DNA of 64,000 nucleotides. Source: PGYR01 sp034670025. Lineage in GTDB: Bacteria; Bacteroidota; Ignavibacteria; Kapaibacteriales; UBA2268. Location of the stretch: the NCBI GenBank assembly GCA_034670025.1, contig JAXMOE010000003.1, forward strand, positions 278,080-342,079, given 5' to 3'. A model generated the notes under the pieces. It saw nothing but the letters and a program-made list of their open reading frames with translations. It was not told the origin of the DNA and did not search any database. Shown here piece by piece: positions 34,334 through 43,629 of the stretch. Both the position numbers and the translations under genes were made by a program. The first letter of the stretch is position 1. Each line of letters opens with the position of its first letter.

Positions 34334-36484
34334 ATGAAGAAATTATTACTCCTATTATTACTCCTAAGCTTTGTGTCGCTGACCGCCAAAAATGACATTG
34401 TTATAAAACAGACTGTACAAAGCTTAGTTCAGCACGGCGACAACGAAGGCAAGGATTTCTTCGTTGCTTTTCCACTTAATGATATGAAAGGGGCAAATGA
34501 ACAAAATTTAGCAATCTATATTACTTCGCGGTTCGATACTGAAGTGACTTTAACTAACGAAAGCTTAGGGCTAAATATTACTCAACCTGTAAAAGCGTAT
34601 GAGATAACAGCATTTTCTACTGCACGAGAAACTCTTAGTTGGGACTCTGAAATTGTAGAATTTGAAAATGTAATAGATAAGGGAATTAATATATCTTCCA
34701 AAGACCCAATTAAAGTATATGCTATGAATTCAAAACTCAATACGAGTGAGGGATATATGGCATCTCCCGTTAGGAAATGGGGTAATGACTATATTCACAA
34801 TTGTTTTTATGATTTCAAAGAGCAACCAGACCCGAGAGATTGGGGGAGCGGCTTTGTTGTGTTATCCAGTGAAGACGACACAGAAGTAACTATAGACTTG
34901 GTTGATGGTGCAAATAAGAAAGCTGGTTTTGGGCAAACTCACTATGGAAGACAGCACGGCGATCAAATAAAAATTACATTAGACAGAGGGGAAGTCTATA
35001 CTGTACAAGGTAATGGCAAAACACGTGGCGAATTTGATTTGAGCGGTTCGCAAATAAGTTCTGATAAGCCAATTGGACTTATCTCTTACCATAATAGAGC
35101 AATGATTCCTGCCACAGTAGTCACAAATGGCAGAGATCATTTGCTCGAGATGATACCCCCTGTCAGCTCTTGGGGTACTGAATATCATTCCGTTGAGATA
35201 GATAGAAAAAAAAACAAGGGCGATTTTTACAGAGTTGTAGCTGGAGAAGACAATGTTACTTTCAACGTCACTTGGTATGATAAGAACACTAAAGATTCAA
35301 TAGGGCATTTGGGGCCAATTACTCTTCAAGAAAAAGGCGATTGGTTTGAATATAACAATGTAGGAGCACAAGCACCCCATGACTATGAATCAATTAGGGG
35401 GGTTGCTCACTTTAAATCGGACAAACCGATTATGGTAGCGCAGTATTCCTATTCCGCAAATTTTGATGGGGCGGCTGGCAACTGGGATCCTTTTATGATT
35501 GTACTTCCTTCTTCTGATCAATATACTAAGGACTGCATATTTCAAACTCCATCAAATTATTCTGGAAATGAATTTAGAAATAATTTTGTGAACCTAATTG
35601 CATTAGGTGATGCTTCTGATGCAGCAAATAACGCAAACCTTCTCAACTCTTTGATGTATGACGGGAGTAAAATAGTAGATTTGTACCCTAATTTCCTCGG
35701 GAATAACATCCCCGGAACCGATTATTATTGGTTAATCATTGACATAGTAGAGCAGGGTAAACACAGAATAAATGGTGACACCGAATTTGGTGCTACAATA
35801 TATGGATTCGCAAGCTTTGATTCTTATGGTTGGCCCGTTACTCACAATACCAAAGATTTGGTAAACACCGACACTACTTCGCCAGGCGTAGTAGTAATGG
35901 ATGATAATGACAAGTATATATTCAAAGTTAGCGATGAGGCACAAATTGCAAACGGACTAAACAGTACGCAATCTGACGAATACAGCGTTGGGTTGAATTC
36001 CCTACCACAACTTATGTCAGGTAGCATTAACTTCACTGAACCAAAATTAGTGGACGAAAACGGCAATGATTTAGCAAAGCCCAAGTGGCTCAACCAACAA
36101 GAATACTACTTTTCTGTTGAGGTAGCTGACAAGTCAAAAGATGCAGCTGCGATATTGAAGATTTTAGACAAAAATTATAATGAAACAGAGGTGGAGATCA
36201 ATTATGAAAGTAATATCTCTTCTTTTGTAAACAGCATTGATGATAATAGAATCGTAATTCTCAACCCACAACCAATTAATGGTAGCGAGCTAAAATTAGA
36301 GATGAATGAATACAATGGTGCTGTTATTACTCTTTCAGACATAGAAGGTAATGTTATTCAGAGTTTGCAAGCAGACAAGAAGCAAGTGTCGTTTGATGTT
36401 TCAAATCTTACAACTGGGGTTTACTTCATCAACATTTCGGATGGCAAGAGTATCAAAACCAAGAAGTTTTTGTTAGAGAGGTAA
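34334..36484 (+). CDS. T9SS-secreted protein with IgGFc-binding-like domain
   Basis: The 716-residue protein has a signal peptide (MKKLLLLLLLLSFVSLTA). From about residue 35 to 480 it matches the IgGFc-binding N-terminal domain: GKDFFVAFPLNDM, LAIYITSRFDTEVTL, VRKWGNDYI, FVVLSSEDDTEVTIDL, SSDKPIGLISYHNRAMIP and PVSSWGTEYHSVEI. Such domains are common in surface proteins of Bacteroidota. True IgG binding is not implied. The T9SS tail begins ILNPQPINGSELKLEM and ends KTKKFLLER. The next gene, 2-5 nt away, has nearly the same tail. Confidence 0.82.
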   Translation: MKKLLLLLLLLSFVSLTAKNDIVIKQTVQSLVQHGDNEGKDFFVAFPLNDMKGANEQNLAIYITSRFDTEVTLTNESLGLNITQPVKAYEITAFSTARETLSWDSEIVEFENVIDKGINISSKDPIKVYAMNSKLNTSEGYMASPVRKWGNDYIHNCFYDFKEQPDPRDWGSGFVVLSSEDDTEVTIDLVDGANKKAGFGQTHYGRQHGDQIKITLDRGEVYTVQGNGKTRGEFDLSGSQISSDKPIGLISYHNRAMIPATVVTNGRDHLLEMIPPVSSWGTEYHSVEIDRKKNKGDFYRVVAGEDNVTFNVTWYDKNTKDSIGHLGPITLQEKGDWFEYNNVGAQAPHDYESIRGVAHFKSDKPIMVAQYSYSANFDGAAGNWDPFMIVLPSSDQYTKDCIFQTPSNYSGNEFRNNFVNLIALGDASDAANNANLLNSLMYDGSKIVDLYPNFLGNNIPGTDYYWLIIDIVEQGKHRINGDTEFGATIYGFASFDSYGWPVTHNTKDLVNTDTTSPGVVVMDDNDKYIFKVSDEAQIANGLNSTQSDEYSVGLNSLPQLMSGSINFTEPKLVDENGNDLAKPKWLNQQEYYFSVEVADKSKDAAAILKILDKNYNETEVEINYESNISSFVNSIDDNRIVILNPQPINGSELKLEMNEYNGAVITLSDIEGNVIQSLQADKKQVSFDVSNLTTGVYFINISDGKSIKTKKFLLER

Positions 36485-36489
36485 TAGTG

Positions 36490-37785
36490 ATGGATAGAGT
36501 TATAAAATATTTATTAATAATGATTTTCTTGATTCCCATTGAGACTTATTCTCAGTATAATTCAAGTGTTAATGTAGATAAAAATAATAGTGTTACAGAT
36601 GGTTTTGTACCAATAGATGGGTTTATTAAGATTGATTTTGATGAGGAGTTTTATGCAAAAGTAAATAGGAAATCAGACATAAAATATATGAGAGTCACTT
36701 TCAATTCATATTACAATGAAGGTTACACTGAAATTAATCGAAACCAATTACTTACCTACAACAAAGATACAAATTTCTTTTTTTCGAAAGAGTTACCAAT
36801 TTATGGGTACAATAGTAACGAGAAGGTAATATTTGAAAGCTCAGAATGGGAATCTTTAGAGCTTTATTCAGAACATATCGATGATGAAAAGAAAATTAGT
36901 ATTTTAGATATTCCATTTTATTTCAAACCAAGTAATAAAGGTGATTTTAGTGGAATGTTAATTGTTTATCCTAGTGGTGGTAGTGGACCTAATTACATCG
37001 ATCCAGGATTTTTAGAACTTAAAGGCACTGGATATATACCAGAAATAAAAATAAGCAACTTTACATTTGAATCTCATAAAATAAATTCAGGTGTTAGTAA
37101 GCAAAAAGGAACCCTAAAAATCCATTCGGACTCAATCACAGTTGATATGTACCAAAATAGACCTTATATCAGTATTAGATCTTTAAAAATTGATCCAAAC
37201 TCACCAGATAAAGAACTTTTCACTTCTTTTAGATTTTTAAATAGTGAATTTGAGTTTGATAAAATAAGTGGAAAAAGAATTGAAACTGGTTTATCATTAG
37301 ATGTTGAATTCGAACTTAACACAGATATGGCTACTACCACAGGCACTAAGTTTGCAAGATTAGTTGTTGAATCTGATGCAGCCCCTGCTTTAGAAAGTGG
37401 TTATCCTCAAACAGTAGAAAATTCATATCAGCACGAATTCGATGGTGACTATTATATGGACAACCCGACAGCTTTGAGTGACGGTGGCTATATACAAGTC
37501 GAGATTCTTGAGAACCCTCAAAGCAGTGTTGAGGAATTAGCTGATAGTGATATTAAGATACTCAACCCACAACCAATAACTGGTAGCGAGCTAAACTTAG
37601 AGATTAATGAATACAATGGTGCTGTTATTACTCTTTCAGAAATAGAAGGGAATGTAATTCAGAGTTTACAAGCAAACAAAAAGCAAGTTTCGATTGATGT
37701 TTCAAATCTTACAACTGGGGTTTACTTCATCAACATTTCGGATGGCAAGAGTCAGATAACTAAGAAATTTATGATTGAGAGGTAG
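36490..37785 (+). CDS. T9SS-secreted beta-sandwich protein of unknown function
   Basis: The ATG at 36490 follows an in-frame GTG at 36487 and is preferred; the signal peptide is MDRVIKYLLIMIFLIPIETYSQ. The body (about 330 residues) is strand-rich without known motifs (FSGMLIVYPSGGSGPNYIDPGFLELKGTGY-type, cohesin- or choice-of-anchor-like spacing). The T9SS tail ILNPQPITGSELNLEI ... ITKKFMIER parallels that of the previous gene almost residue for residue, although the bodies are unrelated. The genes are co-transcribed. Confidence 0.72.
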   Translation: MDRVIKYLLIMIFLIPIETYSQYNSSVNVDKNNSVTDGFVPIDGFIKIDFDEEFYAKVNRKSDIKYMRVTFNSYYNEGYTEINRNQLLTYNKDTNFFFSKELPIYGYNSNEKVIFESSEWESLELYSEHIDDEKKISILDIPFYFKPSNKGDFSGMLIVYPSGGSGPNYIDPGFLELKGTGYIPEIKISNFTFESHKINSGVSKQKGTLKIHSDSITVDMYQNRPYISIRSLKIDPNSPDKELFTSFRFLNSEFEFDKISGKRIETGLSLDVEFELNTDMATTTGTKFARLVVESDAAPALESGYPQTVENSYQHEFDGDYYMDNPTALSDGGYIQVEILENPQSSVEELADSDIKILNPQPITGSELNLEINEYNGAVITLSEIEGNVIQSLQANKKQVSIDVSNLTTGVYFINISDGKSQITKKFMIER

Positions 37786-37800
37786 GGGAACAACATTCCT

Positions 37801-38943
37801 CTACAACTTCAACACCATATTGTCTTTAACTGGGGTCAAACTCGGGCAATTACCATAAGTAACTAAATTTTTGAATGCCTTAACTGGTAATTGTTCATAA
37901 TATGATAAGTTTTTGCTAAGCTCTATTATTGCCGACTTATGGCGTTGTTCTGTTGTTTCGTAAGTCTGTACTACTTCGCCTTTCTCTTTCAGCTTACGCA
38001 AATCACCGTAATCTAAGCGATAAACTAAGTTTTCGTACTTTACTGCTATGTTGAGCAAGATAGAATTGATGGGTATTCGATCAGCTTTCAACCTATCAGG
38101 GAAGCCAGTCCCTGTTGGTTTTTCCCACATTTTCATACATACATCGGCTACGGAAGCCAAATTGAAATTGTCCTTTAAACTTGCAAATGATGCCAGAAAG
38201 TGATTTCTGTAGCTTTGCTGTTCCGATGACGACAGCTCAACTGGGTCGAGCAAGTGGAATTTATCTTCCACGCCTATTTTTTGCACTCCTTGTATGAATG
38301 CTGCAAGAATCAGATTATCTGTTTCGTCTTCACTCAAATCGAATTGCTCTGCCAGATATTTACAAGTTAGGATTATATTACTAAGACCAGGTCGGAAATA
38401 ATACTTGGTGCAGTTAGTTGCATATACGTGCAACTGATTGATGACGGCCATGTTTTCTTCATTTAAGTCATGATCACCAACTAAGTTTTTAATTCTGCGT
38501 TCATATTTTTCTACTCTACGCTCATAATCCTTGATTTTGTTACCCATTTCGCGGCGGACATTATACTCCTCAAAAGCATTGGAAACATTTTTTATAAGTG
38601 CAATATTGTCAAACGGCTTAACCAAATACATAAACGCTTTGGCTTCGCTAATCACTTCCATTACGTTCTGTAAGTCTTGATTACCAGTAAGAATTATCCT
38701 TTTAGCATCGGGTACATACTTCGTTGATTTTTTGAGGAACTCGGAGCCAAGAATACCAGGCATTATCTGGTCGCTGAGTATTACCCCTGGGTCGTAGCCT
38801 TCTTCCAATACTTTCAAGCCCTCTTCACCGGAGTAAGCAGTCTTGATGATACAGTATTTTTCAAAAATACGTGTCAATAGCTTAACGATTATCTTATCAT
38901 CGTCAACTATTAGTATCTTACCTAATTTTCTACTTTCTACCAT
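37801..38943 (-). CDS. Response regulator with degenerate HD-GYP-like output domain
   Basis: The 380-residue protein has a receiver domain at residues 8-125: ILIVDDDKIIVKLL (acidic pocket), VILSDQIMPG with the phospho-Asp, IILTGN and YLVKPFD with the Lys. A coiled coil (135-160) links to a helical domain. There, EKPTGTGFPDRLKADRIPINSILLNIAVKYENLVY is clearly related to the GYP part of HD-GYP. The HD dyad position reads AAFIQGVQKIG instead of HDIGKIG, so the metal site is lost. It is unlikely to hydrolyse c-di-GMP and may bind it or a partner. It is 17 nt downstream of lysC in one operon. Confidence 0.78.
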   Translation of the reverse strand: MVESRKLGKILIVDDDKIIVKLLTRIFEKYCIIKTAYSGEEGLKVLEEGYDPGVILSDQIMPGILGSEFLKKSTKYVPDAKRIILTGNQDLQNVMEVISEAKAFMYLVKPFDNIALIKNVSNAFEEYNVRREMGNKIKDYERRVEKYERRIKNLVGDHDLNEENMAVINQLHVYATNCTKYYFRPGLSNIILTCKYLAEQFDLSEDETDNLILAAFIQGVQKIGVEDKFHLLDPVELSSSEQQSYRNHFLASFASLKDNFNLASVADVCMKMWEKPTGTGFPDRLKADRIPINSILLNIAVKYENLVYRLDYGDLRKLKEKGEVVQTYETTEQRHKSAIIELSKNLSYYEQLPVKAFKNLVTYGNCPSLTPVKDNMVLKL

Positions 38944-38960
38944 AAAATAAGTGTTGTTGT

Positions 38961-40238
38961 TTATTTAGAACTCAAAAGCATATCGTGGAATGCACTGTAT
39001 TTGATATTATCATTATCGGCATTCGTCAGCAAAAGTAAAGTTTTATTATCCCAATCCAAATCTATTCGTTTTGGGTTCAGATTATTTACATTTTTTAATA
39101 TAACATTTATTTTACTATCAGTCAATTCACAAACGTAAAGCAGGTCAACTTTTTCCTTCTTTATTGCTCTTTCGGTGTCAATTAACTCATCTATATTCTT
39201 CTCATAAACATAGCTAACGGTGTCATCATTGTGGTATGTGGCGAGTAAATTTAAGTTGTGTTTTACAACTATGCTAGAAATGTATTTGTTAGCTAAGTAC
39301 AGGTCTTTCTTCGATTTTGTAGTTAGCGTATAGACATAGCACCCTTTCTTAACTGTGATAGCTGGGTTGTTGTCCTCCCTACCTTTTGTGACATACGTTC
39401 CAGTATTTTCAGACTGGAACGTATTCCTAATCGAAACAGGTATTCCCATTTTCATTGTCGGCTTTAGCGTATCTGGGTGTATTACCTTAGCACCAAAGAA
39501 TGCCATTTTGCTTAGGTTGGTAATGTTTATGTAGTCTTTAGTTTTGGCGGTTTCTATTATCCTTGGGTCGGCAGTCATTACCCCACTTACGTCAGTCCAT
39601 ATTTGCAATTCTGTTGCACCGAGTTCAGCAGCAAGTATTGAAGCTGTGTAGTCCGAACCACCTCGACCAAGATTGGAAATATTCCCATTCTCGTCTTTGC
39701 AGATAAATCCTTGTGTAATAACGGTTGATGATTTGGTTAATAACTCAATAATTTCTTCTGTATTAGATAGGTTATAAACACTATCTGACTTGTTATAAGT
39801 CAAGTGGTTTGTAATATCTAACAGGTCACATTCGCTTTTTCTTGAAAAATAATCGTAGAAAATAAGGGTAGAAATTCGTTCACCAAAAGCAATAATATGA
39901 TTAGCTACCTTATCGGATATAAAGCCCAGTAGCTCCACTCCCTCCATCAGCTTTTCTATTTCATTGATTAGTTCGGCTACTTGCTTAGTTGCTTTTCCTG
40001 AAAGTTGTAGCTCACTGCATAAATTAGTGGTTCTGTTTCTTATCTCCCCCAGCTTGGTCTTAGCATTATACTGCTCTCTGGGTAAGTAACCAATTAGCTC
40101 AACCAAATCGTCAGTTGTGCCAGCGTTTGCAGAAAGTACCACCAACTTATTGTTTGGCTGCTTCTCTATCGCATCGGCTACCAATCGTATTGATTCGGCA
40201 GTGCCAACAGAAGTGCCACCGAACTTCATTACTATCAT
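38961..40238 (-). CDS. lysC: Aspartate kinase
   Basis: Aspartokinase phosphorylates aspartate, the first step to Lys, Thr, Met and diaminopimelate. The 425-residue protein has MIVMKFGGTSVGTAESI, FICKDENGNISNLGRGGSDYTASILAAELGA, IWTDVSGVMTADPRII and AKVIHPDTLKPTMKMGIPVSIRNTF. Two C-terminal ACT-like domains (from about residue 290) are degenerate but present. The ATG abuts the stop of the upstream gene. A second ATG (MKFGG, 9 nt later) has a GGAG at better distance and may be the real start. Confidence 0.95.
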   Translation of the reverse strand: MIVMKFGGTSVGTAESIRLVADAIEKQPNNKLVVLSANAGTTDDLVELIGYLPREQYNAKTKLGEIRNRTTNLCSELQLSGKATKQVAELINEIEKLMEGVELLGFISDKVANHIIAFGERISTLIFYDYFSRKSECDLLDITNHLTYNKSDSVYNLSNTEEIIELLTKSSTVITQGFICKDENGNISNLGRGGSDYTASILAAELGATELQIWTDVSGVMTADPRIIETAKTKDYINITNLSKMAFFGAKVIHPDTLKPTMKMGIPVSIRNTFQSENTGTYVTKGREDNNPAITVKKGCYVYTLTTKSKKDLYLANKYISSIVVKHNLNLLATYHNDDTVSYVYEKNIDELIDTERAIKKEKVDLLYVCELTDSKINVILKNVNNLNPKRIDLDWDNKTLLLLTNADNDNIKYSAFHDMLLSSK

Positions 40239-40835
40239 CTACAGCTCCAATATTGGTGCCAGGTGCTCCGCATCAGTTAGGTGGACTAACACTTGATCTT
40301 CTACGAGTGAGGCAACTGCCTTTTTTGCTTCTTGCAGTTCTATCTCATGCTTATAAGCAAAATGCCATATATCAATGCCACCGTAGTGTATTTCTAACGC
40401 AAGCAACTGGCTCGGAGTCAGCCCCTTTCGTTCCACAAATCGTGTCTTTGCCGCCTCTACCATCACGTCCGATTCGGCATCGACCATTAACTGAGGAGCG
40501 AAGTAATAGTTATCAATCGTTTGCAAATCGCAAATTGGAAAGCCCCTACCGTCTTGCTCCAATAAGCGTGGCAGAAATTCTAAAGACACCACATAAGGGT
40601 CTTCTTCATCTTTCCACAAATCATTCCATACCAGTGGGTCACTTTCCTTTACCCATTTGAAAAATTCAATCTCAAATTCTGGCAATCGGAACAGCTGGGC
40701 GTGGTTGAAATCTTGCTTTAACAATAAGCCGTATTCTTTTTCCATTTTCAAAAACACGTCTTCTGGTATAGTCAGCACACCTTGGTCGTTGACTAATTTG
40801 GAAAAAAATTCTATTATTTGTTCGTTACTATCCAT
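40239..40835 (-). CDS. Conserved hypothetical protein in the lysC operon
   Basis: The 198-residue acidic protein has no signal peptide or membrane span. It looks mostly helical (ALEIHYGGIDIWHFAYKHEIELQEAKKAVASLVED at 145-180, perhaps a winged-helix). Trp and aromatic patches stand out (FFKWVKESDPLVWNDLWKDEEDPY). I do not recognise the family. It sits directly against lysC (no gap), so it is translated with it. Confidence 0.6.
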   Translation of the reverse strand: MDSNEQIIEFFSKLVNDQGVLTIPEDVFLKMEKEYGLLLKQDFNHAQLFRLPEFEIEFFKWVKESDPLVWNDLWKDEEDPYVVSLEFLPRLLEQDGRGFPICDLQTIDNYYFAPQLMVDAESDVMVEAAKTRFVERKGLTPSQLLALEIHYGGIDIWHFAYKHEIELQEAKKAVASLVEDQVLVHLTDAEHLAPILEL

Positions 40836-40893
40836 AGTATATCTTTTTTTGTAAGCTATGACGTGGCAGTCCCACTCAGATTTGACTGAATGT

Positions 40894-43464
40894 TTAGCTT
40901 TTGCTTTCTCCCTTCTCTTTTTCCTCTTTCCAAAGCATAAACAGAGAGCCGATTAGAGCCAACACTACTAAAATATTAGTGATTAACGAAGCAGTCATAC
41001 CAGTCTCAAATTTAGCAGACTCATATTTCAACTCCACTGTGTGGCTACCTTCATCTAACACAATGCCACGCATAAAGTAATTAGATTTTACAATCTCTAC
41101 TTCCTTACCATCTGCGTAGGCCTTCCACTCTGGGAAATAAACCTCACTTAGCAGTAAGAAATTAGTCCCTGTAGCTTGTGCTTTCAAAGTAATATGCTCA
41201 TTTCTGTAATCAGTAATCTCTACGCTATTGCCTGCCGTAGTTGGGTCTATTGTTTTGTTTAGCCCCTCCTCTAAGAACACTACATTCCTTGGGTCGAAGT
41301 TAGTAGCACCACTTGGGTCATAATTCATTTTCTGAAGAATAGAAAGTCCATCGCTCACTTCAACGCTATTGACAAAGAAAGCACGCGGCAAATAACTTGG
41401 ATTTAAGTACACAAATGCCTGTTCTTGTTGCGATTGGAATACCGCTTGCATACCCGGTATTTGTCTTCTGTCTATTATATATTTTACGTTGAGCAAGTTC
41501 CACATAAATGGATTGGTAACACCTGAAGTGCTTCCACCTGAAGTCACATCCAACATATCTTGATAAACTCTAAGCTTAGCAGAGTGGTAGCCACCTACAT
41601 TTTCTAACAGCCAAAAAGCAGCTGCATTAGGAGTAGGCGACACAAAGTCAGCTATTCTGAATTTCTCTTCTGTGTCTTGCTTGATAAAGTTAATCCAATC
41701 TTTCGAGTGGAATACCTGGTCGGTGATAGACCTCTCGGCTACGTCCATTGGCCTGCTGTCAACTCGCCATAGGTCAAAGACTAATATTAATATCAGTCCA
41801 CCCATTAGCACTGGTTTCTTAACCTTATTGTTAGCGAATAGATAAATCAAAGCACCTGCCAATAGCATTAGCACGGCATTGGTAAACCAATCGCTCATCA
41901 TATTGGACCATACGAAATCAGAATATTCCGTTTTGAATTGCTCTTTGTATTGGTCTGGCATACTCGGCAGCATTCTGTTCTTCACAAAATCTGAGTTAGT
42001 AACTGACGACTTGTAATTAGATTCGAAACCAATATTATAAATAACAGCAAATGCAAAGAAAGCACCAATAGCAATCAAAAACACATTCATAATCTTTTTC
42101 TTTTCCTTGTCCATTCCTTCTTTCCTCCAACTAATGAGCGAAGACACGCCATACCCAGCGAGGATAGGGAAAGCAAAGTGAACCAGAGCTAATATCATAG
42201 ATGGTGCACGGAACTTATTGAACATCGGTACATTATAAAAGAAGAAGTCATAGAGTATTGGCAAGGTATAGCCAAACGAAAGCAGCAGTGCAAACAAGGA
42301 CAAAAAGGCCAAGAACTGCACAAATACATTCTTGCTATTAGTAAACACCCCAAACAGGGCAAGGAAGAAAATCAGAATCCCCATATAAGGGGCTGAGTCT
42401 TCTATTGGCTTTTGTCCCCAATAAGTAGGCACTTTGTTGTTTGGGTCTTGCCTTGCTATTTGCGATAGTATTGTACCACTATTCTCATCAACATCATATT
42501 CCAACTTCCCAAAACCATAGTAATTTGGAACAAGGAAACCCATCATCTCACCTGGGCTAAACGACCACATAGTTGCATAATCATACGAGTTGCCACCAGT
42601 CTCATCTCTAGCGTTTTCGTCTGCCTGAACCAAAGGAGCCGACCCACGAGTGGAATGCTCTGTATAATCGAGCATAGAGTAATATCTATCGGAAGACATA
42701 ATGAATGCAATTACTGTTGCCGCTACCAGATAGCCAGCTACTTTGGCTATACTCATTGGGTCTTTTTTGCTGATTGCTCGGCTGATAGCTTCGAATATCA
42801 GGTATATTCCCAATGCCAGAGCAGAGTAGAATATCATCTGTACGTGCCCTGCCTCTAACATAGTGTGGAGCGACAGAACAAGTAGTAGTAGGTATATGAG
42901 ACTAAATTTTTCTCGAAGTTTTTCGACAAATATAAATGTAAACGGCAAACACGCTAACACAATCGGCTTGGTGTTGTGCCCAATCATAATCCATGTAATG
43001 ACCGCAGTGGAAAATACGGCAGCAAATGCTGAGAAAAACGCTACGGACGGCAGTTTTTCTTTAGACCTCATCATCCAATATATCCCAGCACCATAGAGTG
43101 CAAACCAGAACGCTACCCGTGCGGTGTCGCTGTTGAAGAGGAATTTGAATATTAGTGCAAATCCAAATATAATCTGATAAGCAAAATCCCACCACCTGTC
43201 GCCAGTGGTAAGCATAGCAGAGTAAGAGGGAGTACCACTAAAAATATAAGGAACCCAAAGAGGGAACTCACCGTCTTTGTCTGCTTTTTCTAAGTAGTTA
43301 GTAAATGAATATGATGCAAGATTATCCGAAGCGTTGAAGCCACCACCAGATATTGCACTACCCAAGAAAATATAAACAGCTGCGAATATCAGCGATATAA
43401 ATATTATGTCCTTAGTTCTGGTGGACATTGCTTTCTTAACACTGTTCGTTTTTTGCTTTGCCAT
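40894..43464 (-). CDS. YfhO-family polytopic membrane protein
   Basis: The 856-residue protein has about 13-14 spans over residues 20-560 and a large periplasmic C-terminal region before a last span near 830-850. Motifs typical of YfhO are seen: FNASDNLASYSFTNYLEK, FPLWVPYIFSGTPSY near residues 40-75, LWRVDSRPMDV, YHSAKLRVYQDM, NLLNVKYIID and SEVYFPEWKAYADGKEVEIV, then an EGSHTVELKYE tail. YfhO proteins are GT-C-like and in Firmicutes are linked to lipoteichoic-acid glycosylation. The Bacteroidota role is unknown. It may be co-transcribed with the gene 58 nt downstream. Confidence 0.85.
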   Translation of the reverse strand: MAKQKTNSVKKAMSTRTKDIIFISLIFAAVYIFLGSAISGGGFNASDNLASYSFTNYLEKADKDGEFPLWVPYIFSGTPSYSAMLTTGDRWWDFAYQIIFGFALIFKFLFNSDTARVAFWFALYGAGIYWMMRSKEKLPSVAFFSAFAAVFSTAVITWIMIGHNTKPIVLACLPFTFIFVEKLREKFSLIYLLLLVLSLHTMLEAGHVQMIFYSALALGIYLIFEAISRAISKKDPMSIAKVAGYLVAATVIAFIMSSDRYYSMLDYTEHSTRGSAPLVQADENARDETGGNSYDYATMWSFSPGEMMGFLVPNYYGFGKLEYDVDENSGTILSQIARQDPNNKVPTYWGQKPIEDSAPYMGILIFFLALFGVFTNSKNVFVQFLAFLSLFALLLSFGYTLPILYDFFFYNVPMFNKFRAPSMILALVHFAFPILAGYGVSSLISWRKEGMDKEKKKIMNVFLIAIGAFFAFAVIYNIGFESNYKSSVTNSDFVKNRMLPSMPDQYKEQFKTEYSDFVWSNMMSDWFTNAVLMLLAGALIYLFANNKVKKPVLMGGLILILVFDLWRVDSRPMDVAERSITDQVFHSKDWINFIKQDTEEKFRIADFVSPTPNAAAFWLLENVGGYHSAKLRVYQDMLDVTSGGSTSGVTNPFMWNLLNVKYIIDRRQIPGMQAVFQSQQEQAFVYLNPSYLPRAFFVNSVEVSDGLSILQKMNYDPSGATNFDPRNVVFLEEGLNKTIDPTTAGNSVEITDYRNEHITLKAQATGTNFLLLSEVYFPEWKAYADGKEVEIVKSNYFMRGIVLDEGSHTVELKYESAKFETGMTASLITNILVVLALIGSLFMLWKEEKEKGESKS

Positions 43465-43629
43465 AGATTTTATTACAATTGAGTTTTGGATAAAGAATAA
43501 TTTACGAAATTTTGATTAAAAAAATAACGGAGATTCATTTTTATATTTTTCCTTTGATTGATAAAATAAATAAAGGGTTTGTTTATCTTATGGAATATCA
43601 ACTTGGACAATTATAAAAAAACTACACGT

